Below are positions 27,582 to 36,728 of a stretch of 64,000 bases of DNA, piece by piece. Position numbers and translations under genes: made by a program. How positions within the stretch are numbered: position 1 is the stretch's first letter; each line of letters opens with the position of its first letter. The notes under the pieces were generated by a model. It was given only the letters and a program-made list of their open reading frames with translations. It was not told the origin of the DNA and made no database searches. Origin of the DNA: JACRLW01 sp050181465 (GTDB taxonomy: Bacteria > Planctomycetota > UBA1135 > UBA2386); assembly GCA_050181465.1 (NCBI GenBank), contig JBFXDD010000025.1, positions 4,198-68,197 on the forward strand. Reading direction: 5' to 3'.

Positions 27582-28640
27582 TCAGCGGTAGTGCGCCGGC
27601 GGCTTCGGCTCCACGCCCAAGCGGGCATAGTCGAAGCCGCTGTCGAGCGGTGCATAGTCGCCGACGATGTCGACCGACAGCTCGGGTGAGATTGCTTCCT
27701 CGCGCTGCACGCACCACAGCGATGCATTGAGGAACAGTCGACGCAGTCCCGCCGACTGGAAGTCGCGCGCACTCCCCATCGTGACGTGGAACACGCGTGC
27801 TTCTCGCTTTCGGTTGCCGGTCCAGGTCTTGGTCCAGGCGACCGGAAGGGGCTCCTTGTCGGTGTTCGGCTCGGAGTCGTGATCGAGGCTCCGCAGCGGT
27901 TGCCCGAGCAGGAGCGGAGTGCAGCCGCTCGGCAGTGAGCCGCCCTTGGGATAGGTCCGGTAGACGTCGGACGGACCGAACACGTCCTCGACACCGCGAA
28001 GGATCGGATGCTCCTGGTTGGCCTCGACCACGATGCCGCGCGTCGCTTCGCGATGCCAACCGCCGTGATGGCCGAGGAAGGTGCCGCCGAGCACGTCGAC
28101 ACCGAAGTCGACGCGCTTGTCGGCGACCTTGTAGGTCCAGTTGCCGCGGAAGCCGTGATTCGCGGTGCGGATGCCGAGGATGGGTTTGCCGGAGTCGAGG
28201 TAGCGATCGATGTGCGCGAGCTGTTCGTCGGGCAGCGTGATGAAGCGAGTGAACACCACCCACAGGTCCGCGCTCGCGAGATGCTCGAGACCGGGAATGT
28301 CGTGGAACATCTTCGGATCCTCCGGGCGAGTTGCCTGGGTCGGATCGACCATGCCGTCCTTCAGCGCGAACAGCACGGTGCAGTCGAAGCCGTGGTGCGT
28401 GCTCAGCAAGCGCGCCAACATCGGCATCGCTGCCTCGGCCCGATACTCCTGTTCTGCGGCGAGGAGGACGATGTGCAGGCCGTGACCGGCGGCCTTCTCG
28501 TCGCCGTTGCCGAGATAGGTCAGCCATCGTGGGTCGTCGGGGACAGGGTGCTTCCGCTCGGCCTCCTCCTGGCTCGTGAGCACCGTGGCGAGAGCGAATG
28601 GCGCGAACCAAGAAAGACGGAGCAAGGCGTGGGACTTCAT
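27582..28640 (-). CDS. ThuA-like secreted protein
   Basis: 352 residues from the ATG at 28640, with a signal peptide (MKSHALLRLSWFAPFALATVL). The class-I glutamine-amidotransferase-like ThuA fold is seen from about residue 50: GLHIVLLAAEQEYRAEAAMP, DLWVVFTRFITLPDEQLAHI, LDSGKPILGIRTANHGF, then LGGTFLGHHGGWH. In many PVC bacteria ThuA-like genes sit beside secreted cytochromes and propeller dehydrogenases, as here. The start overlaps the stop of the dehydrogenase-like gene by 4 bp. ThuA was named for trehalose use, but the activity is unproven for this branch. Confidence 0.88.
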   Translation of the reverse strand: MKSHALLRLSWFAPFALATVLTSQEEAERKHPVPDDPRWLTYLGNGDEKAAGHGLHIVLLAAEQEYRAEAAMPMLARLLSTHHGFDCTVLFALKDGMVDPTQATRPEDPKMFHDIPGLEHLASADLWVVFTRFITLPDEQLAHIDRYLDSGKPILGIRTANHGFRGNWTYKVADKRVDFGVDVLGGTFLGHHGGWHREATRGIVVEANQEHPILRGVEDVFGPSDVYRTYPKGGSLPSGCTPLLLGQPLRSLDHDSEPNTDKEPLPVAWTKTWTGNRKREARVFHVTMGSARDFQSAGLRRLFLNASLWCVQREEAISPELSVDIVGDYAPLDSGFDYARLGVEPKPPAHYR

Positions 28641-30118
28641 TCGGGAATCCGGTTGAGAGTGTAGTGAGCCGTCGTGTGAACGAGTGAGCGTCCGGCAGCG
28701 CTTCGTACGCCCGTGAACTCGAAGTCGTGAACGTGGCCCTCGACCATGCCGTCGATCTGGAGCTGCACCGACAATCCGTCGTCCGTCACCGTGGCGACGC
28801 GAACCGTCGGAAAGGACTCGTCGACCTCGGGGCTGCCGTACTGCGCGTGGTAGATGTGCGTGAAGGCACGCAACCGATAGCTTCGCGGGTCCGTAGCGGT
28901 CTTGGCGTCCACCGGCTGTGTGAAGCGAACGACGAAGCCGAACTTCGCGGCGCGAATGTCCTTCACCTCGAAGGGCGGCACGCCGGTGTACTCGATTCTC
29001 TCGAGCAGGAAGCGCTTGTTGCCGCGCACCGGCCAGCCGCGGTTGGTGCCGCCGGTCATCAGGTAACCGCGCTCGGAGAACTCGATCGCTAGAACTCCGT
29101 TGCCCAGCCCTTCTCGGAACGGGTAGCACGCACCCTGCCATACGCCGCGCACCTGCTCCGTGGTCACGCGCATCACGAGGCTCAAGCTGTAGTCGGAGAC
29201 GAACAACTGGCCGGCGAAGGGGCCGAACTTTCCAGCGCTCCGATCGGTGCGGAACGCGGTGATCGACTGCCCCATCCGCCGATACGGAAAGACGACGGCA
29301 TACGGAACCAGTTGTTCGACGCGCGCGCACTCGGTGGTCATGCGCGATGGTGTGTTCGGTTCGATCGGCCTTTGACCAAGCTGCTTGCCCAGTGGCAGGT
29401 CGTAAGCCGGAAAGCAGACCGGGTGCCCCATGAAGCCGCCCGGTTGCAATCGCTTGAGCGAGCACGAGCCGTTCCACGGCCCCTGACTCTCCACGTAGAA
29501 CATCTCGCCATGTTCGTTGGGGCCGACACCGCCGGCGCTGCGGATGCCGCTCGCGATTGCGGTGGTGGTGCCGTCGGCGGTCACCCGGAATGCGAAGCCG
29601 CGATAAGGCGCGCGGTAGTGATAGGAGTTGGACAACCCGAGAACGACGTAGACGCTGCCGTCGGGTTGCACTCCCGAACCCCAGGCGAACTCGTGATAGT
29701 TGCCGAAGCCCCAGGCGTCACTGAGGTTCTCGAAGCTGTCCGCACGACCATCGCCGTCGTTGTCGGCGATCTTGGTGAGTTCCGTCTGTTGCGTGGCGTA
29801 GAACGCGCCGTCGTGAAAGCCGAGGCCGAGCACTTCGTCGAGTCCTTCGGCGAATCGCGCGATCCGCGGACTCGGGATCGGTTCGAAGGCGCCCTCGACG
29901 ATCAAGATCTCGCCGCGGCGCGTTCCGATCGCGAGCCGTTCGCCTGGCAGGACGCAGAAACTGCCGCACTCGAGTGCGAGTTCCTGGGGCATGGGCACCT
30001 CGACGATGCGGTAGTGCTCAGCCTCGAGATGCGCGGTTCCCCACGAGTCGCCGAGTTCTTGGGCTCTGGCGACGCCGATCGACATCGCGACGAATCCAAC
30101 ACGAAGGACGATGCTCAT
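28637..30118 (-). CDS. Secreted propeller dehydrogenase-like protein (sugar/sorbosone dehydrogenase superfamily)
   Basis: 493 residues from the ATG at 30118; signal peptide to about residue 19. A six-bladed propeller pattern recalls PQQ-type glucose/sorbosone dehydrogenases and the planctomycete membrane-bound dehydrogenase family: LAIGTRRGEILIVEG, VLGLGFHDGAFYATQQTEL, ADNDGDGRADSF, YVVLGLSNSYHYRAPYRG, FVSDYSLSLVMRV. A C-terminal beta domain follows (about 390-493). It overlaps both neighbours by 4 bp (cytochrome upstream, ThuA-like downstream), so the three are one unit; electrons would go to the cytochrome. Cofactor and substrate are not visible. Confidence 0.8.
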   Translation of the reverse strand: MSIVLRVGFVAMSIGVARAQELGDSWGTAHLEAEHYRIVEVPMPQELALECGSFCVLPGERLAIGTRRGEILIVEGAFEPIPSPRIARFAEGLDEVLGLGFHDGAFYATQQTELTKIADNDGDGRADSFENLSDAWGFGNYHEFAWGSGVQPDGSVYVVLGLSNSYHYRAPYRGFAFRVTADGTTTAIASGIRSAGGVGPNEHGEMFYVESQGPWNGSCSLKRLQPGGFMGHPVCFPAYDLPLGKQLGQRPIEPNTPSRMTTECARVEQLVPYAVVFPYRRMGQSITAFRTDRSAGKFGPFAGQLFVSDYSLSLVMRVTTEQVRGVWQGACYPFREGLGNGVLAIEFSERGYLMTGGTNRGWPVRGNKRFLLERIEYTGVPPFEVKDIRAAKFGFVVRFTQPVDAKTATDPRSYRLRAFTHIYHAQYGSPEVDESFPTVRVATVTDDGLSVQLQIDGMVEGHVHDFEFTGVRSAAGRSLVHTTAHYTLNRIPE

Positions 30119-32466
30119 TTCCCTTGCTCCAGACTGCGATACTCGATCGTGGTCGTGATGCCGTCGGCGCTGCACGCGAGTGGTAGACGTGCCTCGGTGA
30201 GTTTGGTGTCGGGAACCGCAACCAACTGCCAAGGCGTGGTGGCGCAGTGGATCTCGACACCGGAGCCCAGTCGCACGGTGTTGGCGTCGACCAAGGTGAG
30301 ATCTTCGCTCGACGCCGCACGCAACCAGACCTTCGACCGATCGCCCTGCACACGGAGGACTCGCTCCAAGGAGACTCCGTTCGAGTCAGGTTTCTCGCGG
30401 GGGGAGTCCTCGACGCTGACGCCGTCGGCGGTGTATCGAAAGCTCGGCCGACGAGCCGCATCCAACGTGTAACCCAGCCAGCGGTCGCCGCGATCGCGGC
30501 GCGACGTGGTCGGCCACGGCTGCTCGGGGCGGTCGAGCGCAGCGATCGCAGGGCCGCCTTGGAGTTGGATTGGATTGCGGGTGAGGATGTGAGCTTCGCC
30601 GCTGCCTTGCGAGGTCCAGACCGGTCGGGCATCGAGGAAGCGTCCCCACCAGATCTGATTCATCCCGAGGGACTCGGAATCGAAGGTCAAGTTCACGCCG
30701 TGCGGCAATCCGACCGCGATCGCCCGCTTGCCGGTGTTCTGCACGCTTCGACGCAGGATCACCGCTTCTTCACCGGCCTTCAGTTCGATCGGCGGCGGGT
30801 GGAGACCGCTCGGCGCCCTCACGTTGCGACCGGCAGCGAGGTAGTGCCAGATGCCGTCGATCTGCCGGGCGACGTCGCCATCGGCGACTTCCGGCCGCGT
30901 CGACTTCCCATCGGGAAAGAACTGCGGCATCAAGGTCGCCGGCTTGAAGCGAAACGGTGCGCGCAGGAAATGCGCGAACCATTCCGGGCGCAAGCGAGCT
31001 TCGGTCGTGTAGGCGAGGTCGATCGCTCCCATGGAGCCCGCTTGCACGCCGGCGAAGCGATGGCAGGTGATGCAGTTCATCCCCTTGTCGCCGACCAGAG
31101 TTCGACCGACTTCGCGAACCGCTTCTGCCGCTTTGTCTTGCTCCGGCAGCGGTGCGATCTCGATGGGCGGGAGGGAATCGACTTCACCCAAGAGCGGCGC
31201 CAACTGCCCGGCGAACGCGGTGCCGAACCCGGGCATGCGTACGGCGAGGTAGTCGCGCTCGCGTTGACCGTGAGCAATGGTGTTTGCGAGCCACTCGGCG
31301 CGCAGTTTGGCGCCGACTCCCGTCAGCGGCGGCGGCACGTGGCCTTCCTGACCCAAGCTGGGGTCATTCGATTCGAAGTGTCCGGCGTCGACCGCAGCGG
31401 CGGCGATATCGATCTCGTCGCGGCGATGGCACACCAGGCAGCGGCGCGATGCGAGCATCTGCAGCGCGCGTCGTTCGGGTGGGGGCGGTGCATCGAGACT
31501 CTCGAGTGCCGCGGTGATCGCCTGGCGCTGGTCTTCGCTGAGTGCGTAGCGCGGCCAAGGTCCGTTGCCGCCCGACAGACAACCGCGCGCGGCGCGCAGG
31601 TCGCGGAGCGGCGCGCTCGCAACCGTCGCGGTTGCGGCGAGTGCTGGGTCCTCGATCTCATGGCATGCCACGCAGCGAAGTTCGGCGACGGCGCGGCGTC
31701 CTGCGTCCACGCGCGTCGGGTCGAGTGCTTCGACGACCCGTGTGCTCGCCGTCGTCTGGCCGCGCAGCAGGTGGTGGCTGAGGTCGTGCGCTTCCCCGGG
31801 GCTCAGCCCGAAATCGGGCATGCGGCGGGAGGGGCGGGACTCGTGCGGCCGCAGCAAGATCGCCGAGAGCGACCGCACCGAATACTTGTCCTTCAGGTGG
31901 GCGAGTGATTCCGGCGTGCGATGGCATTCGCGGCAACCGATGCGGCGAAACGTCTGCTCACCGCGCGCGGCGGCCGCCGCATCGATCGCTTCGCGGTCCG
32001 GTGCGGGTGCGGCGAGCGATCGCAAGTAGTGCGCGATGGACCGAGATCGCTCCTTGATCGCTCCGCTCGCTTCGCCGCCGAGCAGATGCGGCATAACGGT
32101 GCCCGGCTGTCGGTGGGCGGGATCGGCAAGGAACTCGGCGAGATAGTTCGGATCGACACGCTCCGCCACCCTGCTCAATCGCGGCCCCTGCGCCGCATCG
32201 ATCGAGGACTCACCTGCCGCGTGACACGCGACGCACCCGAGCTCGCCGAGCAGAACGCGACCGCGGATCTCGATCGGGATCGCGGCGGCATCGGCGCCGG
32301 CTACGAACGGCGCTGTTGCGGGTGGTGTTGGTGCGTTCGGTGTTCCGGCCTGGCGGGGTCGCTCGCTGCAGGCTCCCAGCAGCGCGAGGGGCACTGCGAG
32401 GAGTCCTGCGAGGAACCCTGCGAGCGGAGTGCGGGCTCTTGTGAGCGGAGCGAGACGGCTCGACAT
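30115..32466 (-). CDS. Secreted pentahaem cytochrome c lipoprotein
   Basis: 783 residues with a signal peptide and lipobox LLGAC (C33). Five CxxCH haem sites: C78-H82, C178-H182, C265-H269, C343-H347 and C465-H469. Possible distal Met ligands include VMPHLL, RMPDFG, RMPGFG and LMPQFF, the usual mono-haem cytochrome c arrangement repeated in tandem. The last 230 residues are haem-free and beta-rich, with AGEEAVILRR and later strands. Overlaps the dehydrogenase gene by 4 bp; likely its electron acceptor on the outer face of the membrane. Confidence 0.9.
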   Translation of the reverse strand: MSSRLAPLTRARTPLAGFLAGLLAVPLALLGACSERPRQAGTPNAPTPPATAPFVAGADAAAIPIEIRGRVLLGELGCVACHAAGESSIDAAQGPRLSRVAERVDPNYLAEFLADPAHRQPGTVMPHLLGGEASGAIKERSRSIAHYLRSLAAPAPDREAIDAAAAARGEQTFRRIGCRECHRTPESLAHLKDKYSVRSLSAILLRPHESRPSRRMPDFGLSPGEAHDLSHHLLRGQTTASTRVVEALDPTRVDAGRRAVAELRCVACHEIEDPALAATATVASAPLRDLRAARGCLSGGNGPWPRYALSEDQRQAITAALESLDAPPPPERRALQMLASRRCLVCHRRDEIDIAAAAVDAGHFESNDPSLGQEGHVPPPLTGVGAKLRAEWLANTIAHGQRERDYLAVRMPGFGTAFAGQLAPLLGEVDSLPPIEIAPLPEQDKAAEAVREVGRTLVGDKGMNCITCHRFAGVQAGSMGAIDLAYTTEARLRPEWFAHFLRAPFRFKPATLMPQFFPDGKSTRPEVADGDVARQIDGIWHYLAAGRNVRAPSGLHPPPIELKAGEEAVILRRSVQNTGKRAIAVGLPHGVNLTFDSESLGMNQIWWGRFLDARPVWTSQGSGEAHILTRNPIQLQGGPAIAALDRPEQPWPTTSRRDRGDRWLGYTLDAARRPSFRYTADGVSVEDSPREKPDSNGVSLERVLRVQGDRSKVWLRAASSEDLTLVDANTVRLGSGVEIHCATTPWQLVAVPDTKLTEARLPLACSADGITTTIEYRSLEQGK

Positions 32467-32496
32467 GGGCGGGATCGTAGGTCGAGTCCAGGCGAT

Positions 32497-34167
32497 TCAC
32501 CGCAGCGACTTCGCGGCGACGTCGGCGATTTTCTCGCCGAGCCAAAGCACGCCGGCGGTGTCGAAGACGAGCTGCTCCGGCTGGGGCGGGGGGTCGAAGG
32601 CGCGGACCCAGGTGAGGTGGGGGTCGCTCTTGGCGAGCGTCGCCATCGCTTCGACCGCGTCGAAACGGTCCAGGTCCTCGGTCTGTGTGGGGCGTTGCTG
32701 ACTGACGATCCAATGCAGCTCGGGCATCGCCAAGTCGAGCCGTACCTTCGCGATGATCTGGCCCAGCCACTGCGCCGCCTGCCGTCGATGCGGCATCCAC
32801 GACATGTCGTTCTCGCCGACGTGATAGACGATGCCCGCCAACCGGACGCGCGCTCCCTTCGCTCGCAGTTGCTCCATCGACTCCTTCACGAACGCAATCA
32901 TCGGCGCATAGAGATTGCGTTCAGTTGCATCGCTGCCCTCCGGTGTCAGGTCCACGATCTGGGAGCCGGCGTGGGTGAACTTCGCGATGGCGATACGGTG
33001 TTTGGAACGGCGTTGCAGCAGATGGCCGAAACTGAGTTCCGGTCCGAAAGTGTCGTAGAGGCCGGCCGGTTGCAGGGCTTCCCATCCATCACTTCGATGG
33101 ATGCCGCCGCCGGTCGAGTAGCGGAAGGCGATGTCCGCGCGCGGTCGACGGAACGCGGCGTTGCGACCCCCGCCGCGCAGATGTTGCGCGAAGGCTCGCT
33201 CGCCCTCCATGTTTCGATGGCCGAGGAAGACGTAGAGATCGACGTCGTCGTCGCGGGAGTACGGCCACTCGCTCAAGGACTGCGCGCGCGACGGCATTGC
33301 CGACACGTTGGTCAAGTAGGCATGCGCATGCTGGATGCCGTGTCCGAGCTGACCCAGCGTGCCGTAGTGATAATGCAGGCCGTCGTCGCCGCCGATCTCG
33401 ACGCTCACGTGCGAGGTCGGCACGTAGTCGACCAGCGGATCGGCCTCTGCCACTGCGCGCTGCGCGCGCGCGATCGCGTTCATTGGCCCGCGGTGGTCCA
33501 TGCCCCAGATCGAGTTGGTGCACAGTTCGCCCAGGTAGAAGCGGAGTTCGGGAGCGTTCAGATCGCGGCGCCAACTGGCGATGAACTGCGCGAGATTGGC
33601 CGCATACGCCTCGCGAAAGGGAGGTTCGAACATGTCGTTCTCCCCCTGGTGCCAGACGAAGCCCTCGAATCGCCACGCGAGCTTCTGTCGCTCGAGCTGT
33701 GCGACCGCGGCGCGAACGGCGGCCAGCGCCTTGGGATAGAGCTCGAATCCGCCCGGCTCCTTGGGGTTCCAGTCCTTGCCGAGCGTGGTGCCGCCCGAGG
33801 CGACCTTGATGATCGCGATCGGCCCCTTGGTGTGTTCGATCACCTTGCGCGCGAAACTCAGCTCCGGTCCGAAGACGCCGTCCACCGGCTGGAGGGGGAT
33901 CCAGCCTTCGCTGCCGCGCATGTCTTCACGACCCAGCAAGTACCAGAATCGCACGGAGGGGAGTTCCTCGCCGAAGCCCGCGAAGGGCGGGAAGCGATCG
34001 ATGTCCTTCGCGTGCGAGTCGGCGCCGACCATGTTGGATTGGCCGGCGAAGACGAAGACGCGAACGAGGTTCGAAGGCGAGCTCTTCGGCTTCGTCTGTG
34101 CGTGGATCCAGGCCACGAGCGAAGCGAGAACGACGGCGACGAGAACCGGTCGGAGATTGCGAGTCAC
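32497..34167 (-). CDS. Secreted tandem SASA-domain protein; second domain lacks the catalytic Ser
   Basis: 556 residues with a signal peptide (to about 24). Two sialate O-acetylesterase-like (SASA, SGNH-type) domains lie in tandem. Domain 1 (about 34-285) is complete: nucleophile motif GQSNM (S44), WHQGEND (about 172-178) and DDGLHY (D262, H265). Domain 2 (about 305-550) keeps the fold and FGPELSFG, but GQSNM is replaced by GHRNM (R318 at the Ser position), HQGEND by HVGEND, and the final D-G-x-H-Y is missing. It should therefore be inactive, perhaps a binding module. 30 bp before the cytochrome gene in the same run. Confidence 0.87.
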   Translation of the reverse strand: MTRNLRPVLVAVVLASLVAWIHAQTKPKSSPSNLVRVFVFAGQSNMVGADSHAKDIDRFPPFAGFGEELPSVRFWYLLGREDMRGSEGWIPLQPVDGVFGPELSFARKVIEHTKGPIAIIKVASGGTTLGKDWNPKEPGGFELYPKALAAVRAAVAQLERQKLAWRFEGFVWHQGENDMFEPPFREAYAANLAQFIASWRRDLNAPELRFYLGELCTNSIWGMDHRGPMNAIARAQRAVAEADPLVDYVPTSHVSVEIGGDDGLHYHYGTLGQLGHGIQHAHAYLTNVSAMPSRAQSLSEWPYSRDDDVDLYVFLGHRNMEGERAFAQHLRGGGRNAAFRRPRADIAFRYSTGGGIHRSDGWEALQPAGLYDTFGPELSFGHLLQRRSKHRIAIAKFTHAGSQIVDLTPEGSDATERNLYAPMIAFVKESMEQLRAKGARVRLAGIVYHVGENDMSWMPHRRQAAQWLGQIIAKVRLDLAMPELHWIVSQQRPTQTEDLDRFDAVEAMATLAKSDPHLTWVRAFDPPPQPEQLVFDTAGVLWLGEKIADVAAKSLR

Positions 34168-34194
34168 GTCGGCAGCATACGTGCGGAACTCGAC

Positions 34195-35565
34195 TCAGCG
34201 CACTCGCTGAAGTTCCTCGCAGCGAGCGCGCATCGCGGCGAGGGTCTCGGCGTGCGCGTCGTCGTCGGCGAGATTGCGTAGCTGCTGCGGGTCTTCCTTC
34301 AGATCGAATAGCTGCTCGTAGACCGGCTTCTCCCGGACGTAACGGGCGTACACGTAGCGTTCGCCGCGCACGCCGATGCTGGGCGGGATCTTGGCATGGT
34401 CGAATCGATGTTCGTAGAAGAAGTCTTCCCGCCAGGGGACGGCTTCACCGCGCACCAAGGCGGTCAAGCTCGCGCCTTCATAGTCCGCGGGCCGCGGAAC
34501 ACCGGCGAGATCGAGGAGGGTCGGCGCGAGGTCCAGGTTCAAGACCATGGCTGGATGGATCGTGCCGGCGCGAGTCGTCGGCAGACGCGGATCGACCACG
34601 ATGAGCGGCACACGGATCGACTCCTCGTATATCAACCACTTCCCGGCGAGGCCGCGCTCGCCGAGGAAGTAGCCGTTGTCGCTGGTGAAGATCACGACGG
34701 TGTCGTCGTCGAGCTCGGCGCTCGCCAGCTCGGCGAGGATGCGACCGAGCGCGCGGTCCAGGCCGGTGATCATTCGCCAGTAGTCCTTGGTGCGGCGGAT
34801 CTGTTTCTCGCGGGAGTCGAATCGCCAGTGCCAGCGCTCGCGACCAAGGGATGTGCGCAGGAACGGCGGCAGCGCGGCGAAGCCGGTCTCGGCGAGCGGC
34901 GGTATCGGGACTTCGGCGTTCTCATAGAGATCGCGAAGGTCCGCGGGCGGCAGGTATTGCTCGGGGTGGTCGTCCTGTGCGTGGGGTGCGTGGAATGCGA
35001 CGGTCAGGCAGAAGGGTTGTGTGTGTCTTGCATCGCGGAGGAACTCGATCGCGAGATCGGCGATGCGATCGGTGAGGTGCGGCTTGCCGTCGACGATGTA
35101 GGGTGGATTCGGTGTGCGGCGGAATGCGAAGGCATCGTCGATCGCACCGTCCTCGAAGCGCACGCCCCACTTGCCCACGAACCCGTTGCGGTAGCCGGCT
35201 GCGGCGAGCAGAGCCGGGAAGCTGGACCTGCCGATCGCTTTGCCCATCGGCGCTCGGCCGAAGGTGTAGCCGTGACCGCTCTCGGTGCGACCGGTGAGGA
35301 TCGTAGCGCGACTCGCCGCGCACACCGCCGTGGTTACGAACGCGTTGGTGAATCGCACTCCGCGCTCGGCGAGCCGATCGATCGTCGGCGTGCGGAGTAC
35401 CGCGTGACCAGCGCAAGACATCTGGTCGAAGCGCTGGTCGTCGGTGACGACGAGGAGGAGGTTCGGGCGTTTGGGGGACGTTCTCGCGTGGTCTTGCGCG
35501 GAAAGGTCGAGCGTCGCTCCGATGGCAAGTACGGCGCAGAGGCGCGAGAGGGTGGGAAGTCGCAC
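34195..35565 (-). CDS. Formylglycine-dependent sulfatase, secreted
   Basis: 456 residues with a signal peptide (MRLPTLSRLCAVLAIGATLDLSA). It has the sulfatase signature CAASRATILTGR: C82, to be converted to formylglycine, A84 and R86 fit C-x-A/P-x-R. The metal site begins TDDQR (D42, D43); IFTSDNGYFLGERGLAGKWL carries the second Asp-Asn site. It ends in the usual QLFDLKEDPQQLRNLA segment of polysaccharide sulfatases. Maturation needs a formylglycine-generating enzyme or anaerobic sulfatase-maturating enzyme not in this window. First gene of a six-gene minus-strand run; the 92-bp gap to the divergent DHH gene should hold both promoters. Confidence 0.93.
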   Translation of the reverse strand: MRLPTLSRLCAVLAIGATLDLSAQDHARTSPKRPNLLLVVTDDQRFDQMSCAGHAVLRTPTIDRLAERGVRFTNAFVTTAVCAASRATILTGRTESGHGYTFGRAPMGKAIGRSSFPALLAAAGYRNGFVGKWGVRFEDGAIDDAFAFRRTPNPPYIVDGKPHLTDRIADLAIEFLRDARHTQPFCLTVAFHAPHAQDDHPEQYLPPADLRDLYENAEVPIPPLAETGFAALPPFLRTSLGRERWHWRFDSREKQIRRTKDYWRMITGLDRALGRILAELASAELDDDTVVIFTSDNGYFLGERGLAGKWLIYEESIRVPLIVVDPRLPTTRAGTIHPAMVLNLDLAPTLLDLAGVPRPADYEGASLTALVRGEAVPWREDFFYEHRFDHAKIPPSIGVRGERYVYARYVREKPVYEQLFDLKEDPQQLRNLADDDAHAETLAAMRARCEELQRVR

Positions 35566-35657
35566 GACGGGTAGCCTAGCCGGTCACTTCTCGGATCGGG
35601 ATCGTTGCCTTCCGTGACCGCTCCGCCGCGCTACGCTCCGCGCTTCGATCGCAACGC

Positions 35658-36620
35658 ATGGCCTTCCTCGATGTGTTCAACGGCGATGCCGACGGCATCT
35701 GTTCGCTCGTTCAGCTTCGCTGCGCGCAACCGCGCGGTGCCCGGCTGGTCACCGGCCTGAAGCGCGACATCGCGTTGGTCGCGAAGGCTGCAGCCGGGCC
35801 CGGTGACGAACTGACGGTGCTCGATGTTTCCTTCGACACCAATCGCGAGGCGGTGCTCGAGGCGTTGGCGCGGGGGGCCTCGATCTTCTATGCGGACCAT
35901 CACTTTGCCGGCGAGATCCCCTCGCATCCGGCCCTCAGCGCGCACATCGACACCAGCGCCGACGTCTGCACGAGCCTGATCGTGAATCGCTTTCTGAACG
36001 GTCGATTCGCTGCCTGGGCGGTGGCCGGTGCGTTCGGCGACAACCTCGATGCGAGCGCCTCGCGACTGGCCGGCGAGATCGGCCTCGAGCCGACCGAGCA
36101 GGACGCTCTCCGCCGGCTCGGCATCTGCATCAACTACAACGGTTACGGCGCGAGCCTAGCCGACCTGCACTTCGCGCCGGATGCCTTGTTCGAGCGATTG
36201 CGTCCCTTCGCCGATCCCCGCGAGTTCCTGGCCGCCGATCCCGCGACCTTCGCCGAATTGGAGTCCGGCTATCGCGACGACCTCGCCGCGGCCGCCGGAA
36301 GCAAGTCGCTGCTCTCGACCGAGAAGTCGGCGGTCTTCCTGCTGCCCGACGAAGCATGGGCGCGGCGGGTGAGCGGTGTCTTCGGCAATGACCTGGCGAA
36401 TGCGTCGCCCGATCGTGCGCACGCCGTGGTGACCGAGCGCGCCGACGGCAGCTACTTGGTCAGCGTGCGTGCGCCGCTGCGCCGCAAGAGTGGTGCCGAC
36501 GAACTCTGTCGCCGCTTCCCGACCGGCGGCGGTCGCGCTGCTGCTGCGGGCATCAATGCGTTGCCGGGGGAGATGCTCGATTCGTTCGTCGCGGCGTTCG
36601 GTGAATTCTTCGGCGCCTGA
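35658..36620 (+). CDS. DHH-family phosphoesterase-like protein
   Basis: 320 residues, apparently cytoplasmic. DHH-superfamily metal motifs are present: VFNGDADGI (D10, D12), VLDVSFDTN, FYADHHF and GAFGDN. The C-terminus GGGRAAAAGINAL matches the GGGH-like nucleotide-binding loop of DHHA1 domains with R for H. Known members cut small nucleotides (nano-RNA, c-di-AMP, pAp) or polyphosphate; this one could belong to any of these. The stop codon overlaps the left inverted repeat of the following insertion sequence, so the native 3' end may have been altered. Confidence 0.85.
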   Translation: MAFLDVFNGDADGICSLVQLRCAQPRGARLVTGLKRDIALVAKAAAGPGDELTVLDVSFDTNREAVLEALARGASIFYADHHFAGEIPSHPALSAHIDTSADVCTSLIVNRFLNGRFAAWAVAGAFGDNLDASASRLAGEIGLEPTEQDALRRLGICINYNGYGASLADLHFAPDALFERLRPFADPREFLAADPATFAELESGYRDDLAAAAGSKSLLSTEKSAVFLLPDEAWARRVSGVFGNDLANASPDRAHAVVTERADGSYLVSVRAPLRRKSGADELCRRFPTGGGRAAAAGINALPGEMLDSFVAAFGEFFGA

Positions 36621-36728
36621 TACTGGTCGGGGGAGTGTTGCTGCAATCTCGGGTTCGCGAGTAACCGATCGAGCGGCTGGCACACGTAGCGGTTGTGCGG
36701 CTCTTGCCGCACGAAGCGCTCGGTGCCC

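Noticed and set aside
35570..35590. TAGCCTAGCCGG near the sulfatase start as a repeat tip
   Set aside because: Only the first few bases resemble the element end and nothing further matches; chance is sufficient.
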